From JAHDBG01 sp963922685 (lineage in GTDB: Bacteria; Pseudomonadota; Gammaproteobacteria; Chromatiales; Chromatiaceae), in assembly GCA_963922685.1 (NCBI GenBank), contig CAWUJM010000026.1, positions 1 to 24,654 of the forward strand: a stretch of DNA of 24,654 nucleotides, given 5' to 3'. The notes under the pieces are model-generated. The model ran no database searches. It was given only the letters and a program-made list of their open reading frames with translations, and was not told the DNA's origin. The translations under genes were made by a program, and so were the position numbers. Shown one piece after another: positions 1 to 6,956 of this stretch; position 1 is the stretch's first letter, and each line of letters opens with the position of its first letter.

Positions 1-18
1 TAACGCTTGCCAGAAACC

Positions 19-38
19 TGTGGTAGCAAATCACCACA
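19..38. other. Short inverted repeat downstream of dksA
   Basis: Perfect 6-bp inverted repeat TGTGGT/ACCACA with an 8-nt loop, in the 95 bp after the dksA stop. It could form a hairpin at the end of the dksA transcript, but no run of U follows it on the minus strand, so it is not a convincing intrinsic terminator. Nothing else is visible in bases 1-95. Confidence 0.25.
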
Positions 39-95
39 TCAGTTTGAATCGCACCACTGATCACTTGTTCGGTATAAGTGTACTTGTAAGTCACC

Positions 96-515
96 TTAGT
101 CGGCAGACAGCACTTTTTCTCTTATCTCACGCCGTTCCTGCGCATCAATGCTGAGCGTTGCAATAGGCCTCGCTTCCAGCCGTTGCAGGCCGATGATATC
201 CCCGGTATCTTCGCAATAACCGTAGCTGCCATCATCAATGCGGGAGAGTGCTGCGTCTATTTTGTATAACAGTTTGCGGTAGCGATCACGGGTGCGTAAT
301 TCCAGGCTGTGATCACTTTCACGGCTGGCGCGATCTGCTTCATCTCCGACTTCCTGATAAATCCGGTCGCGCAGATTATCCAGTGTTTCCTGCGACTCCT
401 GCATCAGCTCATTCCGCCAGGCAAGCAGACGTTGCCGGAAATATTCCAGCTGGTGCGGATTCATGTAGTCTTCATCAAGACCAGGTTGGTAGCCTTCCGG
501 CAATGCGACACTCAT
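96..515 (-). CDS. dksA: DksA/TraR-family RNA polymerase-binding protein without a zinc site
   Basis: 139 aa, close to the usual DksA length of about 150. DksA-type proteins enter the secondary channel of RNA polymerase and work with (p)ppGpp to reset transcription under starvation. Seen: a long helical region (residues 20-95), the coiled-coil tip motif DxxDxA at D58/D61/A63, and the C-terminal globule with the family string RLEARP. The four zinc cysteines of canonical DksA are reduced to one: the positions read C101, T104, S122 and A125, so a zinc finger cannot form. This matches the cysteine-poor class that includes Pseudomonas DksA2, a class known to work without zinc. It is the last gene of the spoT-pilX-ubiC-ubiA-dksA run and starts 7 nt after the ubiA stop, so it probably depends on the operon promoter. 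The family call is firm. Whether this is the only DksA in the cell cannot be told from the window. Confidence 0.93.
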   Translation of the reverse strand: MSVALPEGYQPGLDEDYMNPHQLEYFRQRLLAWRNELMQESQETLDNLRDRIYQEVGDEADRASRESDHSLELRTRDRYRKLLYKIDAALSRIDDGSYGYCEDTGDIIGLQRLEARPIATLSIDAQERREIREKVLSAD

Positions 516-522
516 CTTCAGC

Positions 523-1407
523 TTACTCCATGGGCCAGGCCCGATAGTCCAGTATCAGGGCCGCGCATATTACCAGACCGAACGGATGATTGTTCAGAAA
601 TGCACGAAAATACGCATCGCGTTCGCGTCGGCGTAATAAATAATGCTGATACACAAACAGGCCGGTTCCGATCATCAGCCCGAGCGCATACATGCTGCCG
701 CGCCCTGCCAGCCAGCCGACAATGCCCAACAGCAGGATGACCAGCCCCTGTAAGATACCAACCGCCAGCCGGTCATAGCGACCGAACAGAATCGCGCCAG
801 ACTGCACACCGATTCTGAGATCATCCTCACGATCCACCATCGCATAGGCGGTATCATAGGCAATCGTCCAGGCCACCACAGCGCAGAATAAGACCCAGGT
901 CAGCGCACTGGTTGCGCCCTGCAGTGCGCTGAAGGCCATTGGGATGGCCCAGGCAAATGCGATACCGAGTACCAGCTGAGGGAGTGGTATATATCGTTTG
1001 CTGAATGGATAGACTGCTGCCAGGGCCACAGCGCTGAGCGCATGCCAGCGGGTCGGGGTATTCAGCCACCAGAGCAGGCTCCCGGCCAGCAGGCTCAGCA
1101 GTATCGCAATTGTCAGGGCCTCGCCGGGTGTTACCCGGCCAGTCACTAACGGACGCTGCCGGGTACGTTGCACACGCCCGTCAAAATGACGATCTGCATA
1201 ATCATTGATCGCACAGCCGGCAGACCGCATCAGTATCGTCCCCAGCACAAAGATCAGTACGATGCGCCAGTCCGGCTGGCCTTCTCCCGCTAGCCACAAG
1301 GCCCACAGGGTGGGCCATAACAACAGATAAATCCCGATCGGGCGATCTGCCCGGATCAGTTGCCAGTAGCCTGATAGTCGATGGTGCCAGTCAGTTGCTT
1401 GCGACAT
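523..1407 (-). CDS. ubiA: 4-hydroxybenzoate polyprenyltransferase UbiA
   Basis: 294 aa integral membrane prenyltransferase. It attaches the polyprenyl chain to 4-hydroxybenzoate, the membrane step of ubiquinone synthesis. Both Mg-diphosphate-binding aspartate motifs are present: NDYADRHFD at residues 68-76 and a second YDTAYAMVDREDD motif in the middle of the protein. The N-terminal RADRPIGIYLLLWPTLWALW segment and about nine hydrophobic helices match E. coli UbiA along the whole length (about 290 aa). The start overlaps the end of ubiC by 52 nt, and dksA follows after 7 nt. UbiC, just upstream, makes its aromatic substrate, so the two genes encode consecutive steps. Confidence 0.97.
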   Translation of the reverse strand: MSQATDWHHRLSGYWQLIRADRPIGIYLLLWPTLWALWLAGEGQPDWRIVLIFVLGTILMRSAGCAINDYADRHFDGRVQRTRQRPLVTGRVTPGEALTIAILLSLLAGSLLWWLNTPTRWHALSAVALAAVYPFSKRYIPLPQLVLGIAFAWAIPMAFSALQGATSALTWVLFCAVVAWTIAYDTAYAMVDREDDLRIGVQSGAILFGRYDRLAVGILQGLVILLLGIVGWLAGRGSMYALGLMIGTGLFVYQHYLLRRRERDAYFRAFLNNHPFGLVICAALILDYRAWPME

Positions 1408-1970
1408 ATCGGATAGTCCGGCAGATCAGGCAGAAACAGTTCATTCACCAGTAGCCGCTGACCGGCATAATGATATACCGTACGTCGTCCCCAGAGTGCA
1501 GCGGGCGCAATCCGCAGGGCACGACAGGCCTGCTGATACAACAGATGGCGCGGTTTAAGACAGGCAAACTGACAGATGCCGCGCCGGGTCGTCGGATCGG
1601 CAAACAGAGCTGCTCCCAGCGGTTGATGGCCCAACTGACGCAGACCGCGTACTCGTCCCACCAGGCTGCATTGCGGGATCACGGTGCGGGCAAATACAGC
1701 AGGGTGCTGGTCTGTATACAGATGGACTTCCCGGATCAGGGTGCGTTGCCGGGTCGTGATCTGCAGGAGGTCGCGTTCACTGGCCGCAGCACTCTGCCAG
1801 CCCTGATATTGTACCCGGACATGAAAATGGTTCCGGCTGCTGGCGATCAGTGCCCGGGTGAGTGAGCCGGTCTCGGTCAGCCAGGGACGTACTGCTCCGG
1901 GTATAACAGATCGCGGGCCGGTCAGTAACCGGTGCCAGACCGGTTCACGCATTGCAGCAGGCAGGATCAT
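1356..1970 (-). CDS. ubiC: Chorismate pyruvate-lyase UbiC
   Basis: 204 aa from the chosen ATG. It converts chorismate to 4-hydroxybenzoate and pyruvate, the first committed step of ubiquinone synthesis. Recognisable features are the N-terminal WHRLL...W segment, the central region around REVHLY, the SLVGRVRGLRQLGHQPLG stretch, and the C-terminal LLVNELFLPD motif carrying the conserved glutamate. The start at 1970 is chosen because its ATG overlaps the pilX stop as ATGA, typical of translational coupling; an in-frame ATG at 1952 is an alternative. The open frame extends further 5' to 2045, but that part is inside pilX and looks non-homologous. After the usual ELFLP end, about 20 extra residues run 52 nt into ubiA in another frame, making it longer than E. 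coli UbiC (165 aa). Confidence 0.9.
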   Translation of the reverse strand: MILPAAMREPVWHRLLTGPRSVIPGAVRPWLTETGSLTRALIASSRNHFHVRVQYQGWQSAAASERDLLQITTRQRTLIREVHLYTDQHPAVFARTVIPQCSLVGRVRGLRQLGHQPLGAALFADPTTRRGICQFACLKPRHLLYQQACRALRIAPAALWGRRTVYHYAGQRLLVNELFLPDLPDYPICRKQLTGTIDYQATGN

Positions 1971-2482
1971 CGCAGCCAGGTGGATTGCAGGATATGCTGA
2001 ATGGCACCCTGCGCATGGTAGCTGACCGCTGTGATGCGATACCACTGAGCGGCATCATTCAGGTCGGTTAGCCGTTCGATGATATAACGGGGTTGCGGGG
2101 TCGCAACCGGAAAGGCCGGTTGTCCGGTCTGACTGCCGTACACTATTGTATTTTTACCTGTCTGCCAGTCCACCAGAACGCTGTTCCAGGGCGTGTCACC
2201 CAATGATGTACTGGCACATAAACCCAGCTCACAGGTCGCTGAGAATACGGTATCTGCGGCCATGAATTGCGCGATATGCTGTTCACCATCCCGTAATGCG
2301 GCTTCTGCCGCCTGCAATGCCTGATGCATCTGATGCAGATTGGTTGCCATCCGGGTCTGTAACACCATAGTCCGGGTGCCACTGATACCCAGCAGCATCA
2401 GAATCAGCAGCAGGGCCAGTGCTGTGATCAGCACCAGTCCCGCAGACCGGCAGGATGGCGGGTGCACAGATAGTCCCTGCAC
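1967..2482 (-). CDS. pilX: PilX-like minor pilin / type IV pilus assembly protein
   Basis: About 171 aa from the GTG at 2482. A second GTG at 2467 has a better Shine-Dalgarno-like AGGGA and would give 166 aa. One N-terminal hydrophobic helix (about residues 15-35) follows a short polar leader ending in Gly. Then comes TRTMVLQTRMATNLHQMHQA and an AAEAALRDGE stretch, the PilX hallmark (in PilX proteins the segment reads QERMAxN...AFQAAEAALR). PilX-type minor pilins help prime type IV pilus assembly. The leader has no Glu at the +5 position of classical type IV pilins, as is usual in PilX. Oddity: pilX normally sits in a fimT-pilV-pilW-pilX-pilY1-pilE cluster, but here it is alone between spoT and ubiC, 4 nt after the spoT stop and overlapping ubiC by 4 nt. 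Confidence 0.75.
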   Translation of the reverse strand: MQGLSVHPPSCRSAGLVLITALALLLILMLLGISGTRTMVLQTRMATNLHQMHQALQAAEAALRDGEQHIAQFMAADTVFSATCELGLCASTSLGDTPWNSVLVDWQTGKNTIVYGSQTGQPAFPVATPQPRYIIERLTDLNDAAQWYRITAVSYHAQGAIQHILQSTWLR

Positions 2483-2486
2483 AGGA

Positions 2487-4610
2487 TCAGCCGATTACGC
2501 GGCCTACCTTCAGTGCTTGTGGTAAGGCACGAATCCGGCGCAACACATCCGCCAGGTGTTTGCGATGTCTGACCGTCAGGGTAAAACGCAGGCGTAAGCT
2601 GAGTCCGTCACGCTCTTCGCTGCGGACATCCTCAATATTAGAACCACTGTCAGCAATCACAGCAGCAACTGTCGCCAACATACCACGCTGGTTGCCCACA
2701 TCCACCCGTAGTGTGGTATGAAATTCACCACTGACCTGATTATCCCACTGTACCTCCAGCGAGTCTTTGCCGCGCCGACGAAAATCACCTGCATTCGGAC
2801 AATGCTGGTGGTGTACCAGCATGCCGCGTCCGTGGCTGAAGATCGCCATAATCGGGTCACCGGGTACCGGGCCGCAACAACGGGCAAAATGAATCAGCAG
2901 GCCTTCGCCACCCTGTATGCTCAGAGGCGCAGAACGTCGCGTCTGGTCTTTCGGGAAGGCAAGCAGCCGTGCTGCCAGTGCCGCTGAACGATTGCCAAGA
3001 CCGATATGTTGCTGCAGTTCTGTCAGGTCGGCATAGCCCAGCTCATGCAGCATCTCAGTCCGGCGCGCCGGATCGACCTGTTCCGGCTGCATACCCAAGC
3101 AATTCAGTTCGTGTTCCAGTAAGCGTTGTCCGAGAGCAATGGCCTCTGTGGCTTCCAGTTGTTTCAGATAGGCCCGGATGCCGGTGCGTGCCTTACCGGT
3201 CAGCGCAAAGCTGAGCCAGCCTGGCTTCGGGCTGGCGGTCTGTTTCGTGATGATTTCAACTGCCTGTCCGTTACGCAACTGGCTGCGTAATGGCACCAGC
3301 TGCTGATCAACCCGGGCAGCGACACAATGATTGCCGATACCTGAGTGTATGGCATACGCAAAGTCAATCACGGTTGCGCCACGCGGCAGTTCCACAATCT
3401 GTCCGCGTGGTGTGAATACGTACACTTCATCCGGATACAGGTCTATCTTGACATGTTCCAGAAATTCCATTGAATCGCCGGTATTCTGCTGTACTTCTAA
3501 CAGACTGCGTAACCATTTTGCAGTAGCATCGGCGGTGGCTGAGCCTGCCCGCTCACCTTTGTATTGCCAGTGGGCTGCAATGCCCTGCTCAGCCAGTACA
3601 TGCATTTCATCCGTCCGGATCTGGATTTCAATCGGCAGCCCCTGCGGACCCATCAGTACCGTATGCAGAGACTGATAGCCGTTTGCCTTCGGGATCGCAA
3701 TATAGTCTTTGAATTTACCCGGCATCGGACGATACAGGTTATGTACGGCCCCCAGTACACGATAACAGGTATCGACCTGATCTACGATGACGCGAAAGGC
3801 GTACACATCGGCCAGTTCGGAAAAACGGCATTTTTTCGCCTGCATCTTTCTGTAGGTACTATAGGCACGTTTTTCACGTCCTCTGACTTCAGCGGTCAGG
3901 CCGTCTGTTGCTAAACGTTCAGATAAAATCCGGGTAATATCGTCAATCCATTCGCGCCGGTTGCCGCGTCGACGTTGTAATGTTTCGCGCATGACCTGAT
4001 AGCGTCGTGGCCAGTGTGCGGCCATCGCCAGTTCTTCCAGCTCATGGCGAATATTGTTGATACCAAGCCGGTTTGCAATCGGAATATAAATATCCAGTGT
4101 TTCACGCGCAATGCGCCGCGCCTTTGCTGGTGGCATGACCTCAAGTGTGCGCATATTGTGCAGCCGGTCTGCCAGCTTGATCAGGATGATGCGTACATCG
4201 CGGGTCATCGCCAGCATCATCTTGCGGAAATTTTCTGCCTGAGCTTCGGCGCGGGAGCGGAATTTGAGGTGTGTCAGCTTGCTGACACCATCCACCATTT
4301 CCACCACTTCATCCGAAAACGTCTGCCTGAGCTTCATTTTAGTGACAGACGTGTCTTCAATCACATCATGTAAAAGTGCTGCCATCAGACAATGATGATC
4401 CATGCGCATCTGTACTAAGATAGCAGCAACCGCAACCGGATGACAGATGTAGGCTTCGCCGGATAAGCGGGTCTGACCCTCATGTGCTGCGGCAGCAAAC
4501 AGGTAGGCGCGATAGACTTCGCGGGTCTGGGCGGGGTGGAGATAGACTGCCATTGCCTGACGCAGATCACTGATCCGCATCGGTGCAACAGGTGAGAGTC
4601 GGTCGGGCAT
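2487..4610 (-). CDS. spoT: Bifunctional (p)ppGpp synthetase/hydrolase SpoT
   Basis: 707 aa, co-linear with E. coli SpoT (702 aa). It makes and degrades the alarmone (p)ppGpp. Domains in order: an N-terminal HD hydrolase with the intact HDVIEDT motif at residues 81-87 and LADRLHNMRT; a synthetase domain with YAFRVIV and KDYIAIPKANGYQSLH; a TGS domain with DEVYVFTPRGQIVELPRGAT; a helical region with the conserved CC pair near FARCCGPVPGDP; and a C-terminal ACT domain. The intact HD motif separates it from RelA, whose hydrolase site is dead. It lies 36 nt downstream of the P-type ATPase-like gene and is tightly followed by pilX-ubiC-ubiA-dksA, so the alarmone enzyme and a DksA-type effector appear to be co-transcribed. 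Confidence 0.97.
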   Translation of the reverse strand: MPDRLSPVAPMRISDLRQAMAVYLHPAQTREVYRAYLFAAAAHEGQTRLSGEAYICHPVAVAAILVQMRMDHHCLMAALLHDVIEDTSVTKMKLRQTFSDEVVEMVDGVSKLTHLKFRSRAEAQAENFRKMMLAMTRDVRIILIKLADRLHNMRTLEVMPPAKARRIARETLDIYIPIANRLGINNIRHELEELAMAAHWPRRYQVMRETLQRRRGNRREWIDDITRILSERLATDGLTAEVRGREKRAYSTYRKMQAKKCRFSELADVYAFRVIVDQVDTCYRVLGAVHNLYRPMPGKFKDYIAIPKANGYQSLHTVLMGPQGLPIEIQIRTDEMHVLAEQGIAAHWQYKGERAGSATADATAKWLRSLLEVQQNTGDSMEFLEHVKIDLYPDEVYVFTPRGQIVELPRGATVIDFAYAIHSGIGNHCVAARVDQQLVPLRSQLRNGQAVEIITKQTASPKPGWLSFALTGKARTGIRAYLKQLEATEAIALGQRLLEHELNCLGMQPEQVDPARRTEMLHELGYADLTELQQHIGLGNRSAALAARLLAFPKDQTRRSAPLSIQGGEGLLIHFARCCGPVPGDPIMAIFSHGRGMLVHHQHCPNAGDFRRRGKDSLEVQWDNQVSGEFHTTLRVDVGNQRGMLATVAAVIADSGSNIEDVRSEERDGLSLRLRFTLTVRHRKHLADVLRRIRALPQALKVGRVIG

Positions 4611-4646
4611 AACGCGCTCTGGGCGGAATGCAGAGGAGAGTCGAGG

Positions 4647-5411
4647 CTAACGGGGCTGAATATGCAGGTGGCCTGAAGAGATTCTGGTGAATTGGTATAC
4701 CTGATCCCCGACAGACTTAGGCACACATTTCATGTGTTTGCACAGACTGAACTGGTGCACCAGACCATTGCCCCGGATCACCGTGCCTGGCACAGTGATC
4801 GTATCGCCCGGGTTCAGAATCACAATATCATCCGGTCGCAATTCCGGCACAGTTATTTCAATTTCGGCCTCGTCGCGTAATACCCAGATGTTTGCCAGCT
4901 GGGGATTTATCGCATTTTTCAGGCCGATATTATTACTGATGTTGCCAGCCTGCAGCAGCCATTTGCGAATACCGAATGAAAACAGAAACAGTACTGAGGC
5001 GGATACAATGCGACCGGTCAGCAGGGTAGCGGTGTTACCGATCAACTCAAAGATAGCCAGCGGGGTCTTGCGCTCCACCGGATCAGAGTGCAGCAGCATC
5101 CGGCAGTAATGGTAACCATTGTAGCCAAGCAATGGCAGGCTGATCAGTGCAACAGGCGAAAAAAACCAGCTGGCGGCAGTAGAAAATGCCAATGTATACC
5201 AGGCAACCTGCTGGTAATGATGGAGTTCTCCGACATCATCAAACACGCGGCAGGCATGCTGCGATAATGTTCTTTTTTTATATTTATTCTGATCTGTCAG
5301 TACAGCGTATTCTGCAGGTTCAGCATCATCAGGTTGCTGTTTATAATGGCGTACGGCAGCAGCAGCCACGCCACCGGCAAGCAGAGGGACTAATAAACCA
5401 AATTGAATCAT
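4647..5411 (-). CDS. Membrane protein resembling the N-terminal third of a heavy-metal P-type ATPase; no TGE motif, no catalytic domains
   Basis: 254 aa. Hydrophobic segments lie at about residues 4-20, 69-97 and 118-150, followed by a C-terminal soluble domain (about 172-254). This domain aligns in order with the actuator domain of P1B-type ATPases: IWVLRDEAEIEITVPELRPD corresponds to the family VWVLKDGVEIEVP-LQPGDI region. Next come VILNPGDTITVPGTVI, then VHQ, then VPKSVGDQVYQ. At the place of the invariant TGE(S) loop the residues are C224-K225-H226-M227. The protein stops directly after the A-domain, so the phosphorylation domain with DKTGT and the nucleotide domain are absent, and only 36 nt separate it from spoT. 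It cannot be an ion pump by itself. It could be a decayed gene, but the frame is clean and it sits in a tight gene run, so a retained non-catalytic role is possible. No clear ribosome-binding site is visible. The cation and true function are unknown. Confidence 0.6.
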   Translation of the reverse strand: MIQFGLLVPLLAGGVAAAAVRHYKQQPDDAEPAEYAVLTDQNKYKKRTLSQHACRVFDDVGELHHYQQVAWYTLAFSTAASWFFSPVALISLPLLGYNGYHYCRMLLHSDPVERKTPLAIFELIGNTATLLTGRIVSASVLFLFSFGIRKWLLQAGNISNNIGLKNAINPQLANIWVLRDEAEIEITVPELRPDDIVILNPGDTITVPGTVIRGNGLVHQFSLCKHMKCVPKSVGDQVYQFTRISSGHLHIQPR

Positions 5412-5442
5412 ATGGTCTGGTCAATCCGGGTGAACAGCGGGA

Positions 5443-5487
5443 GTCAGTGCCCGCATGGGCACTGACCTGTCAGATAACGATTGACAG
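5443..5487. other. Two adjacent hairpins between the YtxH-like and ATPase-like genes
   Basis: The first is a perfect 10-bp inverted repeat GTCAGTGCCC/GGGCACTGAC with a GCAT loop (5443-5466). The second is a 6-bp repeat CTGTCA/TGACAG with a 9-nt loop (5467-5487), directly abutting. Both lie in the 81-nt gap between two minus-strand genes. No U-tract follows on either strand, so this looks like an intercistronic RNA structure (processing, stability or partial termination) or a protein-binding dyad rather than a classical terminator. Confidence 0.55.
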
Positions 5488-5492
5488 CTTAC

Positions 5493-5702
5493 TCAGGAAC
5501 CAGCAGTGGTGGTATCAGGTTGCTCCCGGGTCATGCGGTCAGATGCTTGTTTTTTACGTAAGTCATCAACTTTCTCCATGACCTTATCTTTAAGCTGCCT
5601 GCTTTTTTCAAGTATGCGCTCACGCGCAGGTTGATCTTTGTACAGATAGGCAGCGGTTGCGCCAAGTCCGGCACCGACGGCAAAACTAACGGGGAAGGCC
5701 AT
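5493..5702 (-). CDS. Small YtxH-like membrane protein
   Basis: 69 aa. An N-terminal glycine/alanine-rich hydrophobic segment (residues 4-20, FAVGAGLGATAAYLY) is followed by a charged helix (about 24-56, rich in K, E, D and R) that should form a coiled coil or lie along the membrane, and a short polar tail. This is the YtxH-like layout. A good Shine-Dalgarno AGGAG lies 6 nt before the ATG, supporting expression. It is the first gene of the leftward run and is followed by the P-type ATPase-like protein. Small YtxH/DUF5132-type proteins are recurrent neighbours of P-type ATPases in other bacteria, which makes a functional pair plausible. The molecular function is unknown. Confidence 0.7.
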   Translation of the reverse strand: MAFPVSFAVGAGLGATAAYLYKDQPARERILEKSRQLKDKVMEKVDDLRKKQASDRMTREQPDTTTAGS

Positions 5703-5827
5703 GCGAGTCTCCTAGAATAATCAGAGTTGATCGGTCATACTGAATGTCATGCATCCGCAGATGGTACGGTCAGAATACGTATGGATCACACCGGTATCCT
5801 GAGTGCAGATCAGATCGGAATCATAAC

Positions 5828-5980
5828 ATGTTTATACAAGACTGTGGTGAGGGTTCAATCAGTATGAGTGCCGACAGCCTATTACAGGTAAAATATATGC
5901 TGCGCCATACCTGTCGGACAGACGCACATGACCTGCTGCAACAGGCACTGGCGCAATCTGATACAGCGCAGGTGCGCTGA
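5828..5980 (+). pseudogene. Probable C-terminal relic of a PtsP/Enzyme I-type gene
   Basis: The frame ending at 5980 encodes GEGSISMSADSLLQVKYMLR followed by about 25 residues including AHDLLQQALAQ. In PtsP and PtsI the C-terminal end of the PEP-binding barrel reads (G)(D/E)xxSLSMxxxSLxxVKxxxR, then AxxLLxxAL, so the match is to the last 40-45 residues. The preceding 80 nt show no continuation of the family in any of the three plus-strand frames (the +2 frame is open, the +3 frame has stops). No ribosome-binding site is seen before the internal ATGs. I read this as the tail of a lost gene. The remaining bases of the 340-nt gap before rodZ show no other gene. Confidence 0.5.
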
Positions 5981-6007
5981 CTGATGCAACTACCTTACCA
6001 TCGTAAT

Positions 6008-6026
6008 GGTCCCGCAGGGCGGGACC
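6008..6026. other. Strong hairpin just upstream of rodZ
   Basis: Perfect 8-bp inverted repeat GGTCCCGC/GCGGGACC with a 3-nt loop, ending 16 nt before the rodZ ATG. The only Shine-Dalgarno-like GGAG (6027-6030) follows immediately and sits unusually far (12 nt) from the ATG. There is no U-tract, so termination is unlikely. It could affect rodZ translation or be the remains of the terminator of the lost upstream gene. Confidence 0.5.
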
Positions 6027-6042
6027 GGAGCACATTCACGCC

Positions 6043-6942
6043 ATGAAAGAACCGGAAACTCCCCCGGAAACGACACACCTCGGCCCGGGCAGCCGTTTGC
6101 GCCAGGCGCGTATCGCACAAGGCACAGAACCTGCCACGATGGCAGAACACCTGCACATGACGGTTGCGGTGGTTACAGCACTGGAGCAGGATAACTACAC
6201 AGACCTGCCAGCGCGTGTCTTTGTGCGTGGCTATATCCGTAATTATGCCCGTCTGGTGAATGAACCGGTGGACGAAATTCTGGCAGAATTTGATCAGGTC
6301 TGGCCGGCGGCTGAGCGTCCGATGAAGATTCAGCCGCCACCGCGCCTGGCAGCAGATACACATCCGACACATCGCTGGCGCCAGATCGTGACCTGGTTCC
6401 TCTTTCTGTCGGGTACCTTGTTGTTTCTGCTATGGTGGCAGGGCTATCTGAGCCAGGTCTGGCAACAGCATATATTGCCCCCGGCACCAGTGCACCAGCT
6501 GCCGGACACCCGGATGCCTCCCCCGCCAGTCAGTTTACCGGCACCATCCGATGAGAATGTCGTGCCGGAACGGTTATTTCAACCTGTACCACCGCCAGAA
6601 CCTGTTGTGATACCGGAAGAACCCGACAGTACACCTGAGCCGGTGCCGGACCCAACGACAGAAGACCTGATGGCTGGAGCAGATGATTCTTCCATCGTGT
6701 CGCCGGTCGTCACGCTCCGCTTTACCCGATCCTGCTGGGTCGATATTCGTGACAGCAGTGGGACCTATCAGCTGACCGGGCACATTGCAGCAGGAGAACA
6801 GCATCAGCTGGGTGGCAGCCCCCCTTACCAGCTGGTGATCGGCAATGCAGCGGCAGCAGAACTCAGCATTGACGGTCAACCGTATGACATGAGTTCGCAT
6901 ATCCGCAGCAATGTGGCCCGCTTTACCTTAACTACGCCCTGA
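6043..6942 (+). CDS. rodZ: RodZ-like membrane protein (HTH_25 / DUF4115)
   Basis: 299 aa. RodZ links the MreB cytoskeleton to the cell-wall elongation machinery and maintains rod shape. Seen in order: a cytoplasmic helix-turn-helix domain (residues 14-85, with GSRLRQARIAQG, TALEQDNYTDLPARVFVRGY and IRNYARLV); a basic stretch; one transmembrane helix (about 114-134); a proline-rich periplasmic linker (about 150-210); and a C-terminal beta domain of DUF4115 type (about 220-299, with LRFTRSCWVDIRDSSG). This is the standard RodZ architecture, slightly shorter than E. coli RodZ (337 aa). It is followed after 14 nt by the esterase gene. Its usual gammaproteobacterial neighbours (pilF, ispG, hisS) are not next to it here. 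Confidence 0.92.
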   Translation: MKEPETPPETTHLGPGSRLRQARIAQGTEPATMAEHLHMTVAVVTALEQDNYTDLPARVFVRGYIRNYARLVNEPVDEILAEFDQVWPAAERPMKIQPPPRLAADTHPTHRWRQIVTWFLFLSGTLLFLLWWQGYLSQVWQQHILPPAPVHQLPDTRMPPPPVSLPAPSDENVVPERLFQPVPPPEPVVIPEEPDSTPEPVPDPTTEDLMAGADDSSIVSPVVTLRFTRSCWVDIRDSSGTYQLTGHIAAGEQHQLGGSPPYQLVIGNAAAAELSIDGQPYDMSSHIRSNVARFTLTTP

Positions 6943-6956
6943 CAGTACAGAATAAG

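Noticed and set aside
1971..2045. 5' extension of ubiC to the ATG at 2045
   Set aside because: The extra 25 residues overlap pilX in another frame and do not resemble UbiC; the ATGA junction at 1970 is the better start.
5744..5827. N-terminal part of the 78-codon frame before rodZ as a real small protein
   Set aside because: No ribosome-binding site and no family-like sequence; only the last 45 residues resemble a known protein end, so a relic is more likely than a gene.
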